Source of the DNA: Usnea hakonensis
Taxonomy: Eukaryota; Ascomycota; Lecanoromycetes; Lecanorales; Parmeliaceae
Length of the DNA: 52,611 bases
NCBI GenBank assembly: GCA_013423325.1
Contig: BLJB01000033.1
Coordinates: 1-52,611, forward strand
Direction of reading: 5' to 3'
Positions within the stretch are counted from its first letter, which is position 1; each line of letters opens with the position of its first letter. The notes under the pieces were generated by a model. The model was not told the DNA's origin, ran no database searches, and saw nothing but the letters and a program-made list of their open reading frames with translations. This document shows, piece after piece, positions 11,068-23,807 of this stretch. A program made the translations under genes and the position numbers.

Positions 11068-11758
11068 TTGCTATGCCTTGCCGCTTACCTACCGATATCA
11101 ATCAATGTGCCTGCAATCTTCAACCATTGAACGGCTGGAGGCGGGATGACTCGGGATGGCCGCTCATGATTAAGGCAAGGCGTTTTGCGGTGGTTGGGTT
11201 TCTGTGGCTCGATTGCGTACACTCCTCACAAGGGTCCGACTGAGAGTCCTGATTTGCGGCATGCTTCAAAGTCAGAAGTAGAGGCTGACTTCAAAGTCGA
11301 TCTAAAGAGAGTGCTCGTGCAGTAGGTACACTTATCAAATAGAAATCATTTGCACCCTCCACTGGGTCTCTTTCTATGGCATTAATGGTTACTGGCTTTG
11401 CTGGCTGAAGAGCCGGCATTTGAATCTTCTCCTTGGCCAGAGGAAACGGTCAGAAAGAGGAGAAAGAAAAGTGACAAGAAGAAGAACAGAATAGGCACAG
11501 TAAGTTGTAGCTTTTGATCAAGGGCGGCTAGAGGTCACAGCAAATGCTGCATAGTCCGCGACATTCATAATCACTAAGCTTTAGCAACGTAGCTTTTTAC
11601 TTCATGGTGTGCCAGTAGACTCTTTGTGAGATATCACCCATCATGTTCAGATTACACGATTGGCCAGCATGAATCCTTCCGCCAGAAGCCCGAAGCGATC
11701 CGTATCGATGACACCTGTTTGCCCTCCGCTGCATCCCATGCTCCTCCCCTTGTCCAAT
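11068..11758. other. Non-coding region between SKP1 and the eL39 gene
   Basis: The two genes converge here, so this holds their 3' ends. No coding signal or repeat was recognised. Positions 11455-11500 are purine-rich. Confidence 0.55.
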
Positions 11759-12122
11759 CTAAATGCCGATTCTCGTCTTGCGCCAGTGTCTTCGCTTCGC
11801 GTTGTACCTGTAGACCCAGCCTCTAAGTTAAATTCCATCTTCGCTAACATCTCTGCGAACGGAGCCACGGTCGCATCAAGGAGGAACGATTGAGCATTCC
11901 CGTCAAGCGGATAGGGAGCGCAGAAATGAAAGGGTAGATTACGAACCGGATGGTGTTGCCAGTGCGTAGACGGATCCACTGCGGGATGGGACGGTTCTGT
12001 TTCTGCGCTTTGGCGAGCTTTTGCTTTGTGCGGAATGACTTGTGGGACTGCGTTCGGATCCGGTCAGTAAAGAAAGAGAGAGATGGAATAGTCGGAGTTC
12101 GGAGGGTTTGGCCTACAGGCAT
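11759..12122 (-). CDS. RPL39: 60S ribosomal protein eL39
   Basis: eL39 is a tiny basic protein of the large subunit that lines the peptide exit tunnel. Exons are 12117-12122, 11947-12047 and 11759-11807, giving exactly 51 aa, the family length. The first exon carries only Met and Pro. The second gives SHKSFRTKQKLAKAQKQNRP and QWIRLRTGNTIR. The third gives YNAKRRHWRKTRIGI. Introns are 69 and 139 nt with GT-AG ends. The short middle exon would look like part of a longer frame without splicing, which makes this gene easy to miss. An intron right after the first codons is common in fungal ribosomal protein genes. Confidence 0.97.
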
Positions 12123-13363
12123 CTTGTGCTATGTTGCGAGAATTGCGTCTCGTCGTTGCGTTGCGGTGGAGATGGGAGTCGTGATGTTGGCGGGCTTTGT
12201 GTGGGAAAGTCGTACCTCGCTTAGGCGGCAGATTGCCAAGGCTTTTGCGCCAAGATAAGGTACCCTGGCTTCTGTGTACTTTAGGGCTAGGGCTGTTGAT
12301 GACGTCATTCAACGATCTTCGGATGCCAAGATTGCGGGTGCAAGGGATCTAGAGAAGTTTATAGAAGGTCGTACTCGCACTTCTCGCTTATGTGCTGGAG
12401 GAGTTTAGTCTGTGCTCTAGAAATTATCTTAGGTACTTCAGAGTACTTTAGAATTTGCAACCGTTCGAGTGACGGTATTGATGTTTTCATAGCCCTCCGC
12501 TGAGGTAGCCCTCCGCTGAAATAGATTGAGCATTTGCCCTATCCAGTTAGCTCGGTTCAACGGGTTTGCATAACGACTAGTAGTCGGTGTATCGGATTCT
12601 TCGGTGTCCGGCTGTCATGATTGAATTATGCAGAGAGAAGTCTACCCGTCATCCGGGGCTCAATAATAAAATGTCATTGTGCTTGTACCTCAGTACAGTT
12701 ATGCACTGTCTAAGGTAGCTACTTCTCCAGGTATTTTATCCACTGGTACTGAGTCACTGATAGCTTGACGTGAGCAGTAATGATATGCGGGCAGACGCGT
12801 GGTTGTTCTGACTGCTTACGAGTTGGCAGGCTCATAGGATCACCGAGGGCTGTAGAGTAGAATAATATGAACTCATCCATTGACTCACTACTTAATTGAG
12901 GTAGTGCTCGAGGCGGAGGGAACCATTTGCTCACCGTTCTTCATACCATCATCATCATCATTACCAATAGTATAAAGTACACCTACATTAGGTAGAATAC
13001 CAACCCACCCCGTATTCGGTATTCGTAGATATATTTTGTTTGTTCTCCGCCTGTCCTCGTTTTCATTCGTATCTTTGTCCTTTCTGCCACTTCCACCTTA
13101 CCTACTGGACATACATTTGGGAAGGTCCTCATTGAGAAGTCTCGCCTGTGCACCTTGATTCGACGCCACGAAGAATCCTTCGATATATCTACATATATCT
13201 ACAGCTAGGCGACCCCTCACCGCATGTACATTAAATGGATGCCTAGCCCGAGTGATCCCCATAAATACCTTTCCTATTTCAACCTTGAATCTCGAGCGTT
13301 ATTATTCCTCAGGCCGCCCCAAAACGACAATTACGAAGGATTCTTCCCCAGACATCCTCAATC
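12123..13363. other. 1.2 kb divergent promoter region (eL39 / ABC exporter)
   Basis: No gene is seen. Two 13-bp copies of AGCCCTCCGCTGA lie at 12491-12503 and 12507-12519. A short CAT repeat is at about 12947-12961. ATATATCTAC occurs twice near 13182-13200. The stretch from 13030 to 13110 is pyrimidine-rich and probably the leader of the exporter gene. Confidence 0.55.
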
Positions 13364-16300
13364 ATGGACAGCACCGCTGGCGACCTCAACAGTGCCGCCA
13401 GGGTCATTGGCGCAAACATCGAGAAGCAGCTGAGCCAAGATTTGCTTGAGGATAAAGAGTCGGGAAGCGACATTATAGGGGAGAAGCATGAGCAGGAGCA
13501 GGAGCCACATTCTTCGAGCTCATCTTCGGATGGCATAGAGCACCTCAAAGAGATCGATTCCCATATTATCAAGGTACAAGAGGTCAAGGACGGCGATGAG
13601 GCTTACGCACATCTACCTCCGCACGAGAAAGAGATTGTCAAGAGACAATTGCACATGCCAGAGATCACAGTCACTTTCAAAACCTTGTATCGATACGCAA
13701 CAAGGAATGACCTCATCATCATCGGTATTAGTTCTATATGTGCTATCGCAGGAGGCGCCGTTATGCCATTGATGACCGTTAGTACCTTGTCCTCGAATCA
13801 GAGATATAGGCAACCTGCTCACTGAATCCTAGGTCATTTTTGGTCAGCTCGCCGGCATCTTTCAAGGCATCTTTAATCACTCTCTCTCACAATCAGAATT
13901 CAACTCTAAACTAGCACACTTCACCCTCTACTTCCTATACCTTGCAATAGGAGAATTTGTTACCATTTATGTCTGTACCGTCGGATTCATTTACACCGGA
14001 GAGCATATCGCAGGAAAGATCCGTGAGCAGTACTTGGCAGCCATCCTGCGTCAGAATATTGCATACTTTGACAAGCTTGGAGCGGGGGAGATCACCACAC
14101 GTATCACGGCCGATACGAACCTCGTACAGGATGGAATCTCTGAAAAGATCGCCCTCACGTTGACGGCATTGGCTACATTTGTGACTGCCTTCGTGATTGG
14201 ATTCATCAAATACTGGAAACTTACTCTCATTTTATCATCAACAGTCTTTGCCATCTTCACAGTCATGGGCGGTGGGTCGACGTTCATTATCAGGTACAAC
14301 AAGCAATCGCTAGAGTCGTATGCCTTGGGTGGCTCTGTTGCCGAAGAAGTCATCAGCTCCATCAGGAACGCCACAGCCTTCAGTACCCAGGACAAACTCG
14401 CCAGGCAATATGATTCACATTTAGCAGAAGCTGAAAAGTGGGGTCTCAAGCTCAAGATTGCCCTAGCAGTTATGATCAGCGGTATGATGGGTATCATCTA
14501 CTTCAATTACGGGCTATCTTTTTGGATGGGGTCAAGGTTCATTGTCGATGGCCAAATGACGCTTAGCGAGGTCCTCACAATTATGCTCGCTATTATGATA
14601 GGAGCTTTTGCTCTTGGAAATGTGGCTCCCAACGCGCAGGCTTTTACCACCAGTGTCGCTGCGGCCGGAAAGATTTTCAACACCATCGATCGGGCTTCAC
14701 CTTTGAATCCTATGGATGACGAGGGTGAAAAACTTGACCATGTGGAAGGCACCGTGGAGTTGAAGAATATCAAAATGATATACCCATCCAGGGCTGAGGT
14801 CGTCGTAATGCAGGATGTCAATCTCAGGGTACCAGCTGGGAAGACCACTGCCCTTGTTGGTGCATCGGGATCAGGAAAGTCAACCATCGTCGGTCTTGTG
14901 GAACGCTTTTACGATCCCGTAGGTGGTGAGGTTTACCTCGATGGCCATGAGATCACCAAATTGAATTTGAGATGGTTGCGGCAACAAATTTCCCTCGTCA
15001 GTCAAGAGCCAACCTTGTTTGGTACGACTATATTCGGTAATATCAAGCACGGGCTAATTGGCACTCACCATGAGTTTTCCCCCATCGAACATCAAAAGGA
15101 GCTTATCATTGCTGCAGCAAAGAGCGCTAATGCGCATGACTTCATCATGGGCCTTCCCGAGGGGTACGAGACAAACGTGGGAGAGCGTGGTTTCCTTCTC
15201 TCGGGTGGGCAAAAGCAGCGAATAGCGATTGCTCGAGCCATGGTCAGCGACCCTAGGATATTGTTGCTGGACGAGGCTACTTCCGCTCTGGACACCAAGT
15301 CAGAGGGAGTGGTTCAGGCTGCCCTCGATGTTGCTGCGCAAGGACGTACAACAATCGTAATTGCGCATCGGCTATCTACCATTAAGACAGCCGATAACAT
15401 AGTAGTGATGTCCCAAGGACGGATTGTTGAACAAGGCTCTCATGACGAGCTGCTCGAGAAGAAATCAGCGTATTATAATCTCGTCGAAGCACAACGACTT
15501 TCCGCAGAGAATGAAGAAAAGAAGGCGGAGGAGAATGCAGAAATGAACGAGTCCGAGGAGGAGCTCGTAAAGTCCCTCACACTCGAAAAGGAGACCAGCC
15601 CGGCGAAGCTTGAGCCCACGACCACCGGCAAGTCCATATCGAGCGCAATACTAGAAAGCAGACACGGAAGCTCTGGGCGTCAATATTCCCTCTGGGCCTT
15701 GATCAAAGTTGTCGGCAGTTTCAACAAAAAGGAGGTCCCGTATATGCTCATTGGACTGGTATTCTCTATCATTGCGGGTGCTGGCAATCCAACTCAGTCG
15801 GTCTTCTTCGCCGAAGCGATCGTTGCTATATCCCTACCACGTTCGATGTATTCCAAACTCAGGCACGACGCTGATTTCTGGTCGTTGATGTATCTCATGC
15901 TTGCGTTTACCCAAATAATAGCCTTCAGTACTCAGGGTATAGCTTTTGCATATTGCTCTGAGCGCTTAGTACATCGAGCCCGAGACAAGGCATTTCGGGC
16001 TATGCTTCGTCAAGACATTGCATTTTTTGACAAGGAGGAGAATTCCGCTGGTGCGCTGACTTCGTTCCTATCGACCGAGACAACTCATTTGGCAGGTATG
16101 AGTGGTGTAACTTTAGGCACCATCCTTGTTGTATCCACAACACTCATTGCGGCCATCTCGCTATCTTGCGCCTTGAATTACAAGCTCGCTCTTGTATGCA
16201 CAGCCACAATACCAATCCTCCTTGCTTGTGGCTTCCTTCGCTTTTGGATGTTAGCCAAGTTCCACGACCGCGCCAAAAAGGCATACGAATCTTCTGCTAG

Positions 16301-17515
16301 CTTTGCATGCGAAGCCACTGCTGCCATACGTACTGTAGCATCTTTGACTCGAGAAAAGGACGTCTGGGAGCATTATCACCAAAATCTTATCGCTCAGGGA
16401 AAGAGAAGCTTACAATCTGTCCTTCGGTCTTCGATATTCTATGCTGCGGCTCAGTCTTTCATGTTCTTATGCACAGCTCTGGGCTTCTGGTATGGAGGCA
16501 CACTCCTCGGCAATGGGGAAATATCGGAGCTTCATTTCTTCATTTGCTTTTCTGCCATCATCTTTGGTGCGCAATCAGCCGGAACAATTTTCTCGTTCGC
16601 TCCAGATATGGGTAAAGCGAAGCAAGCAGCCAAAGCGCTCAAGACTTTGTTTGATCGAGTACCGTCAATTGATTCGTGGTCCCAGGAGGGCGAACGCTTC
16701 AGCGATATGGAAGGCTCTATTGAATTTCGAGATGTACACTTCAGATACCCAACCAGGCCGGAGCAACCTGTGCTGAGAGGGCTCAATCTTACTGTCAAGC
16801 CTGGTCAGTACGTTGCGCTTGTTGGAGCGAGTGGGTGTGGGAAGAGTACGACCATTGCCCTGATGGAGCGTTTCTATGACCCACTTTCTGGAGGTGTTTT
16901 TGTTGATGGCAAGGAAATCTCCAGCCTCAATATCAATGACTACCGAGGCTTTTTAGCACTGGTCAGCCAAGAACCAACTTTGTATCAAGGAACCGTTCGG
17001 GAGAATGTACTCCTTGGGGCTGATCGCGAAGATGTACCCGAAGAGGCTATAATACAGGCTTGCAAGGATGCCAACATTTACGACTTTATAATTTCATTGC
17101 CGTGAGTTTTGTGTTCCTTCAGCTCTGCCGCACCTCCATGGCTGACCTTGATTACAGTGACGGCTTCTCAACGGTCGTTGGCTCCAAAGGCAGCATGCTC
17201 TCGGGCGGCCAAAAGCAACGCATCGCCATCGCCCGCGCTCTTCTGCGCGATCCCAAAATTCTTTTACTTGACGAAGCCACATCTGCTCTTGACTCCGAGT
17301 CTGAGAAGGTGGTGCAAGCAGCTCTTGACGCCGCTGCACAGGGTAGGACAACAATTGCAGTGGCACACCGTCTCAGCACTATCCAAAGGGCGGACATGAT
17401 CTACGTCTTTGATCAAGGCAGGATCGTGGAGCACGGAACGCATAATGAGCTCCTGAGATTAAGAGGAAAATACTTTGAATTGGTAAATTTGCAAAGTCTG
17501 GAGAAGATGCATTAA
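13364..17515 (+). CDS. Full-size ABCB multidrug-type ABC exporter
   Basis: This is an ATP-driven membrane exporter with TMD-NBD-TMD-NBD layout, close to fungal Mdr1/Pmd1-type transporters for hydrophobic compounds. Exons are 13364-13777, 13833-17101 and 17158-17515 (1346 aa, a usual size). NBD1 has Walker A GASGSGKS near residue 480, signature LSGGQKQR near 594 and Walker B ILLLDEATSALD near 615. NBD2 has GASGCGKS near 1136, LSGGQKQR near 1241 and the same Walker B near 1262. Both sites keep the canonical residues, so both should hydrolyse ATP. The N-terminus is acidic and Ser-rich, followed by LHMPEITVTFKTLYRYATRND. The substrate cannot be read from sequence. The terpene cyclase lies 13 kb away, with housekeeping genes between, so a link is not implied. 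Confidence 0.95.
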
Positions 17516-17840
17516 CAAGATTTTCAACGTTGTGCTGTACCTGTATGCATTTGGCGACTGAACTTAGCGACTTGGCATGGCGACGGCGTTTATACAGTGA
17601 ATTTCACCCGTTCGGCTGTGTGAACATACTAGCAATGAAAGAGAGACATCCACTTATTTTGCTGGGTTAATAGATCAATAATGAGACGGTATTTATCCGC
17701 TCATTTGGGACATACCTAGAGCACAGGGCATGTCTTTGAAAAGCCTCAAGCCACCATTGCCACTCGCTTCGTTCCCGTCCTACTGAGCACGCAATCCGTA
17801 GTACCTCTCACAAGGCTCCATACCTCTCCCTCAATCTCCC
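17516..17840. other. Short convergent intergenic stretch (ABC exporter / Swi5)
   Basis: This is the 3' flank shared by the exporter and SWI5 genes. I see no gene or repeat in it. Confidence 0.6.
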
Positions 17841-18514
17841 TTAGTCACTTTCACCGACATCAAAGTCTCGATAAACGTCAATCGCTCGCACGCCCCTGTT
17901 ATCAGCTATGATGCCCATCAGACCTTGGCCAACGTCACGAATTTCGTTGTAGTCGTGTAAGAGCTTGATGTGGGCTTTGACTGTTGCTTGAGCATCTTTG
18001 GTCCTAGAGCGAGCAGAGGTTCAGAGACCGCAAGATAGATGACGAAATGTTCAGACGGAGGCTAGCTGGCAGGTAGAAGGATGGGCTATTTTCAAGGGGA
18101 TGGATGCTGGGGCAGGGAAGGGGGAGAAGGGGGCCGCATCCTTCGGACTTGCACGATGAAGACCAACGTGATCAGAACGATTTGAGCGTTTCTGTCTTTC
18201 CAAGAGTCCGGTGGATATCATATCTACAATGGGAGACGGCTGTCGTTAGACTCACTTTAGCTGGGCATTTACCGCTCTTCGCTTCTCTTCAGTCTCTTGT
18301 ATCTGAGTCTCTAGAAGGGCAATCTTGGCTTCTAGAGCTGCCTAGACATCCTTGTCAGTCGTGGCCTGGTCATTTCGGCGGAGGGGTTTGAGGGGTTGAG
18401 AGTACGAAGGAGACAGACAATCTTCTTGGCTTCGAGGGGATGGGCTTGTGCCGGAGTAGCGGGATGAGGTTCGGGTTTGAGGGTTTCTGGGATCGATATT
18501 GGAGATGAGGGCAT
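17841..18514 (-). CDS. SWI5: Swi5/Sae3 recombination mediator
   Basis: Swi5 (Sae3 in budding yeast) forms a small complex with Sfr1/Mei5 that stimulates Rad51 and Dmc1 strand exchange in homologous recombination. Exons are 18419-18514, 18256-18341 and 17841-18003 (114 aa, within family range). The first exon is a Pro-rich leader starting MPSSPISIPETLK. The second is a helix, ALEAKIALLETQIQETEEKR. The third holds the signature AHIKLLHDYNEIRDVGQGLM followed by GIIADNRGVRAIDVYRDFDV. The second intron is 252 nt, longer than most here, and the first donor (GTCTGT) is weak. Phase is kept throughout. The gene is divergent from the Ytp1 gene. Confidence 0.9.
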
Positions 18515-19079
18515 GGTGGAGTATAGGAGAAGGGGAGCTTTGGATGCCTCGAAAAGGCCAACTTTATAGCGGTAAAGAGATAGACGGACGTAGGAAGCAA
18601 GTGTAAATGTTGCTGTACAGTATGTTGAGATTGAGAGAAAGTTAGATTACTAGATGTGTGCAATATCACTCTCCTTGTTGGATCTGAAGGATTGAGCAGT
18701 ACGACGATAGAAGGACTAGCAATGCTCAATTTCCTGGATCATTGTGTCTTGACCAGAATTCTGGACTATCAAGGCTTTCATGTTGTTGTTGATTCAATTT
18801 GTCTGGAAAGTCTCGGATTCAACCTCAGACAATGTAAATAAAGTCTAGCGCATGTAATAATACAGTTAGTCGAAAAGGGCGGCATGTTTTAATTCGCTGA
18901 CCACCACCAAAATTGCCCCCGACTTGACGTGAAAGATACTAGGATAATCGAGTGTAATCATCTAGCATCCCAAGAATTGGCATAGTTCTGCCCGCCAGCG
19001 TCAACTATAACGCATCTCATGGCATCTCTAGTCTAGGAACAATGCCGGCGCAAAACCCTTACAGCAGAGCACTGGCATC
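18515..19079. other. Divergent promoter region (Swi5 / Ytp1)
   Basis: No gene or repeat is recognised between these divergent genes. The frames seen are short and lack family character. Confidence 0.55.
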
Positions 19080-20709
19080 ATGATGTTCTTCGCCGCCTTT
19101 TCCGCGTCAGCAACACAGATATCGACTATGTCTCGCCCTTTATCCGTACTCGCTTTGCTTTATCTAGCAGGACAAGCGTTGGCACACGAGCACTATACTG
19201 ATGAGATACCAGAAGGCGAGGCGATTTCCGCACAGCCTATTGTATATAATTCCCCACAGTCTTCAGGTGGCCCATCCATTCTAACATTTGGACATCAGGA
19301 TACTACATTATGGATCCACATTGCCATCCAAATAGCCTCCTTTGGCGTCATCTTCCCCACCGGAATGGTCTTAGGGGTATCTCTCGTCCTACTCACTCCA
19401 TCGTCATATCCCTGCCAGTCTAATTGTTTCTCAGATCATTCGCTCCCGATGGCACGTACCTCTTCAAGTCCTTGGCGTCATTCTCTCAATAGTCGGATAC
19501 TTCCTTGGTCACGCCCACGGTGGTCGTCAATTTGCCCATAACGTCCACGCTTCTTTTGCGCCTTTTCTGATGGTCATGCTCATCATACAAGTCGTTCTCG
19601 GCATCTACCTGAAGCTGCATTTAGAGAAGGGCATACATGCCAGAATACGTCGGTATACGGTCGTGGGCCATGGAGTTGTGGGGAAGGCAATGCCGGTCGT
19701 TAGTTGGGTACAGATGTTGTTCGGGGGGATCACAGCTTTGGGATTCTGTCAAGGGGACCACATAGGACAATGTCTAGCGCATTTCATCATGGGAAGCGCT
19801 TTCATCGGCTATGGCATCGTTCTTACAATTCTGCTGCTAGTTGGTCAAATCTGGCTCCGACGAACTGGCCGGAGCCAAGAGTTCTTTGACAGTCTGATAA
19901 TAGCAGCATGGGGCTGCGTAAACACATTCACCGAGCACGAGTGGGGAGGTCCATGGGTGGCGAACGATCTGCAGCATACAACCATGGGCATTGTATGGTG
20001 GTGTGCTGGTCTACTCGGGATGTGGCTATCAAGGAAAAGAGATGGGACGCCGAAGAGGAACCTTTTCCCAGCATTGGTCATAATGCTTACGGGCTGGAGC
20101 ATGAGTGCACATCCTCAGGATCTGGAGTTGAGCACGCACGTCCACACCGTCTTTGGGTACACGCTTATGGCCGCCGGGGCCGCCAGGATAGTAGAGATTT
20201 CGTTTGTTCTTCAGGACAAGAATACAATATCAGATACGCAGGTGGGAGAGACTAATAGCTTCCAGTATCTTACGCCCTTTGTAAGTACCTTTGTCAAAAA
20301 TCTCTCTCCTCGTAACATCAATTCGCTGTTTGATTGCTGACTTATACACAAGCTCCTCTACACATCCGGCTTCCTATTCCTCGGCGCCACGGAGGAACAA
20401 ATGAACCTCCTTACCTCCGCCGGCGTCTCCCACGTCTCTTACATTCTCCTCCTCTACAGCATTTCTTTCCTGCTCTTTCTGTTTGTCTGCATGCTGCTAC
20501 ACCTCTACGCTTCCTCCGCCTGGCCTCTTGACGCTGCCCATCCTAAACCCGTGGCCAACGGAAGGTTGAACGGCCATGTTGAGCACGTGGATAGGAGGGT
20601 CACTGATGCGGAGGAGTTTGAATTGGAGGGCCTTATGAGTGATGAGGAAGTGGTAGCGGATGGAATTGCCACCCCGGCTGGTAAGAGAGCGAATGGAAGA
20701 GCTACTTAG
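19080..20709 (+). CDS. YTP1: Ytp1 family multipass membrane protein
   Basis: This belongs to the fungal Ytp1 family (DUF2427 region followed by the Ytp1 domain), polytopic proteins with limited similarity to mitochondrial electron-transport proteins and no firm biochemical role. Exons are 19080-19376, 19435-20280 and 20353-20709 (499 aa). An N-terminal signal peptide, SVLALLYLAGQALA, is followed by a short lumenal segment. Next come about ten hydrophobic segments with conserved His residues, for example LWIHIAIQIASFGVIFPTG, YFLGHAHGG, FTEHEWGGPW and DLELSTHVHTVFGYTLMAAG. The tail is hydrophilic and acidic. The first ATG at 19080 adds 16 residues before a second in-frame ATG at 19128. That second start gives a cleaner signal peptide and may be the real one. 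Confidence 0.85.
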
Positions 20710-21469
20710 ATGATCGGACTCTGGAGAAGTTGCAATTTACAAGGTTTGCAGCCATCAGGTATCTAAGGTTCAGATCTATATAGATAGACAAGGAGGCTTT
20801 TATCTAAAACCTTTGGATGGCCATACTCTGTGACTTTACCATTGCTGTAATTGAAAACACATCACCGGAGCACCAAAAGCGTAAAAACAATGCGTTCGAT
20901 TAATCTCTATCCTATCATATCTGCCAGTAATTGGGGCACACATGAACAATCTCATCATAAAGTGGAAAACTACCACACATTTTGCCCCGATCCTCGTATT
21001 GATATTCACATAGAAACCCGGGCTTTGAAACCCCATTGATGTCCTTCATATGAAATATAGCACGAACAGTTCCATCGATGTGCTCCTGACGCCCTATTTC
21101 TTTTCTTTCGCCTTACTGCTTCACATGAAAATAGGCTTGTGCATTACAGCTCTTTTCATGGAAACATGGGAAGGTTTGTACACCTGTATCGTTAAGCTCA
21201 TCCGAACGCCGTTTTTGGTTTGGGGAAATTAAGATAAGAAAAAGGAAAACAGGGATTAAGTTGGTGCAAGGCCTTATCTTGAGGCGATTTTTGGAAGATG
21301 AACGATGAATTGGACTGATGCTGGCGTCCTCCTGAGGCGATATCTGGAAGATGGAAAGACGAACCAAGCTGATGCTGGCCTGGTGCTGGGACCGGTTTTG
21401 AAATATGAGAAGACGAGATGACCGGGTGAAAAGCCCATTCTAACGCCGTTTTGTATACCCCGTTGCCGT
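20710..21469. other. Convergent intergenic region
   Basis: This is the 3' flank shared by the Ytp1 gene and the minus-strand membrane protein gene. Around 21270-21390 the phrase CTGGCG/GAGGCGATnTn-TGGAAGATG appears two to three times with changes (for example 21284-21300 and 21333-21352), a weak direct repeat. No gene is supported. Confidence 0.5.
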
Positions 21470-22720
21470 TTAGTGCATTTCGTAATAGTTTCCGTCAGCG
21501 CGGTGGCTAACGGCGGTGGCTCCGGGCGTAGGACCGGCGCCGAGATCTTCTTTGGTGGACGTGAGCCAGTGGATGATGGTGGCGCTCCAGGTAACTATAG
21601 AATGTATAAGCACTGTAGCACGAGCCGGTTGACAAGCCTTGGAAACGATTAAATAACGTGTAAAGGGGGACGGGAATGGGAGAGGAAAGCTCACTATCGA
21701 TGGTGCAGATGGTGAAGCAGAGCCAACCATTCTCATGGCCGTTCAAGACGAACAGAATGACTAGGTTGGCAATGGTGGGTAGGATGATGGCCATTGCACC
21801 TAGGGCTGATCGGCCCATGAAGAATTCACAGGCTCGGACGGGATCGCGGAGACCGGTGACTGTACGGAAGGGAAGAGCCATAGTAATGCAGCGTTTGATA
21901 TGAGAGAAGTTCCGGACGCTGATTAGACGCGCGCCTCGTAGGTAGAAGATGCCGGTCAGGATAAAGTTGATGATAATGTCGTAAGTAAGGAGTGGGATAG
22001 TAATGACTAGGGGTAAGCCGATACGGCATTTGCCGTCGATTGCTGAAAGATTGGTGACAGGCTCGATAAACGCGAAGACGGCTAAGACACCGAAACCGAA
22101 GAGGACGACGAGAATGCCGATAATGTAGACCCAGTCGCGGTGCCTCGCCATCTTTGTGGCCACCAATTGGTGGGCCCGTTCAACGAGGAAAAGGTAAAGA
22201 AAGACTTTGCCACCGACGTAAAACACTAGACAGATATCGATGGCGGCGCGACAAAGCCCTTCAGTCGTAAAGTCCCACGCATTGATCATCAGACTTGCCG
22301 AAAATAGGAATGCAATGGTGCATGAATATATGGCTAGGACTAGACACCGGATCGAGTTGAGCTGGGCGAAGTTACCAATCTCGAGAGTCTTGAGCCGTGT
22401 GACTAGAAGAAGATTAGCCATGGTAATGGAAAGCAGCCATCTTTAATGGCTGTTAGTAAGGGACTTGTGAGTATACCTAACATGGCGGACACCATGCCGA
22501 GACCAATCAAGGAGACGACGGAGTAGATGAGATGACCTTGCACAGAAGTTCTGTGCGAATAATCATAATCCTTGCCATGCACTTGTATGTTTTATTAGCT
22601 ATCGCCTCACTTTACAACAAAGAGATTCATACCAGTCTGCTCCGTTGCAGCCATGACAACTTGTCCGAGAAGTACGAAGATAAATGCTAGAAGTGAGGTA
22701 AATTTCTTGAAGGAATTCAT
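21470..22720 (-). CDS. Polytopic (about seven-helix) membrane protein, function unknown
   Basis: I do not recognise a named family. Exons are 22633-22720, 22482-22581, 21695-22440 and 21470-21594 (352 aa). The N-terminus MNSFKKFTSLLAFIFVLLGQ looks like a signal peptide. About seven hydrophobic segments follow, with charged loops such as YLFLVERAHQLVATKMARHRD and a Cys-containing loop, SAIDGKCRIGLP. The C-terminal half has WSATIIHWLTS followed by a soluble tail ending NYYEMH. The overall plan resembles a G-protein-coupled-receptor-like fold, but that is inference from topology only. The junction between exons 2 and 3 is uncertain: it needs a weak donor (GTTAGG) and a 41-nt intron to keep phase. 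Read without splicing, the frame would start later at 22421. Confidence 0.65.
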
Positions 22721-23807
22721 GTTTTCCGAACTATAGCCTCATTAACGGCCGATCGGCTTCACGGTTATCATCAGCCGGAGTGACCACATTAGACTTACAT
22801 CGACACGAGAAATAAGTAAACAGTTACTCAACTTGATTTACACTTGGTAAGAAGATAAGGGATTGTTGGGATGAGATGAGAAGGTATGTGGAGTGTTACG
22901 TTGGTGATGGAAAGTGAGGTGTTGAACGAAAGAAGTGAGGAGTAAGGTAGCGAGGGACATACCTTAGCGTGTTTACATGATGATGATGATAGCAACGTGG
23001 ATAGAATCACTCGATGCAGAGCAAACTTCACAGCATCTTACCTTTCATCATTCGATGCCATTTGGCCTAACGACCATTGCCTTCAAACGGAGACAAGTAA
23101 ATGATACTGGATACCAGGTTCTCCGATTTGGTGACACCTCCAAACAGAGACTTGACTTGTGTTCGTCTTTGTGAATGGTTATCCTGCCAGCAAACGGCTA
23201 CTTGCAGAGATAGAGATAGTGGCATCACAGGTGTGGAGCACAGCGAAATCATTTCATCTGCAAGCAAAGACTATTCGAGTGATGGACATGGTTGCACAAG
23301 AATACAGCAAGACATTTGAATCAGTCAAATCACAGAGCATTGACCGGCAATCTTCTTGATTCATAGGTACGCTCTGATGGAGACTCAGCGATAGGATAGT
23401 TGATTTCATGGAAATACATTCAAAAACACCATTACTGACATGTGCTACACACCCAAGGTAATTGAACACATAACAGACCGGCGCCTTTGCCTATATTTTG
23501 GCCATCCTTAACAACAGCTTTGGTTTTGCTCATACTTGAATCGTGGGATATCCCAGGACGCCCTTAACTTGTTCAAAAGGTCAGTGTGAATTGTCAGTCA
23601 GTGAATGGTGCAAAAGTCCAAGGACGTGAAGTGCAGATTTTCCTTCTAGGATTTAATGGTTTATAGGCTGAGTCAGCGCCCATTTGGGCCCTATTGTGTC
23701 TCTATTACTTGACTCTCTGCTCCACCAACTTCTTCCTTTGATAATCCTCCTGTCCAGTTGAAAAGACATTACCACTCTTCTTGATCATCCGACAACTGAT
23801 TGTTAAC
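22721..23807. other. 1.1 kb divergent promoter region
   Basis: This lies between the divergent membrane protein gene and KIN17. I see several short open frames but no coding character. A TGA/TCA-rich stretch at 22975-22990 (GATGATGATGAT) is a short simple repeat. The bases just before KIN17 (23690-23800) are C/T-rich. Confidence 0.55.
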
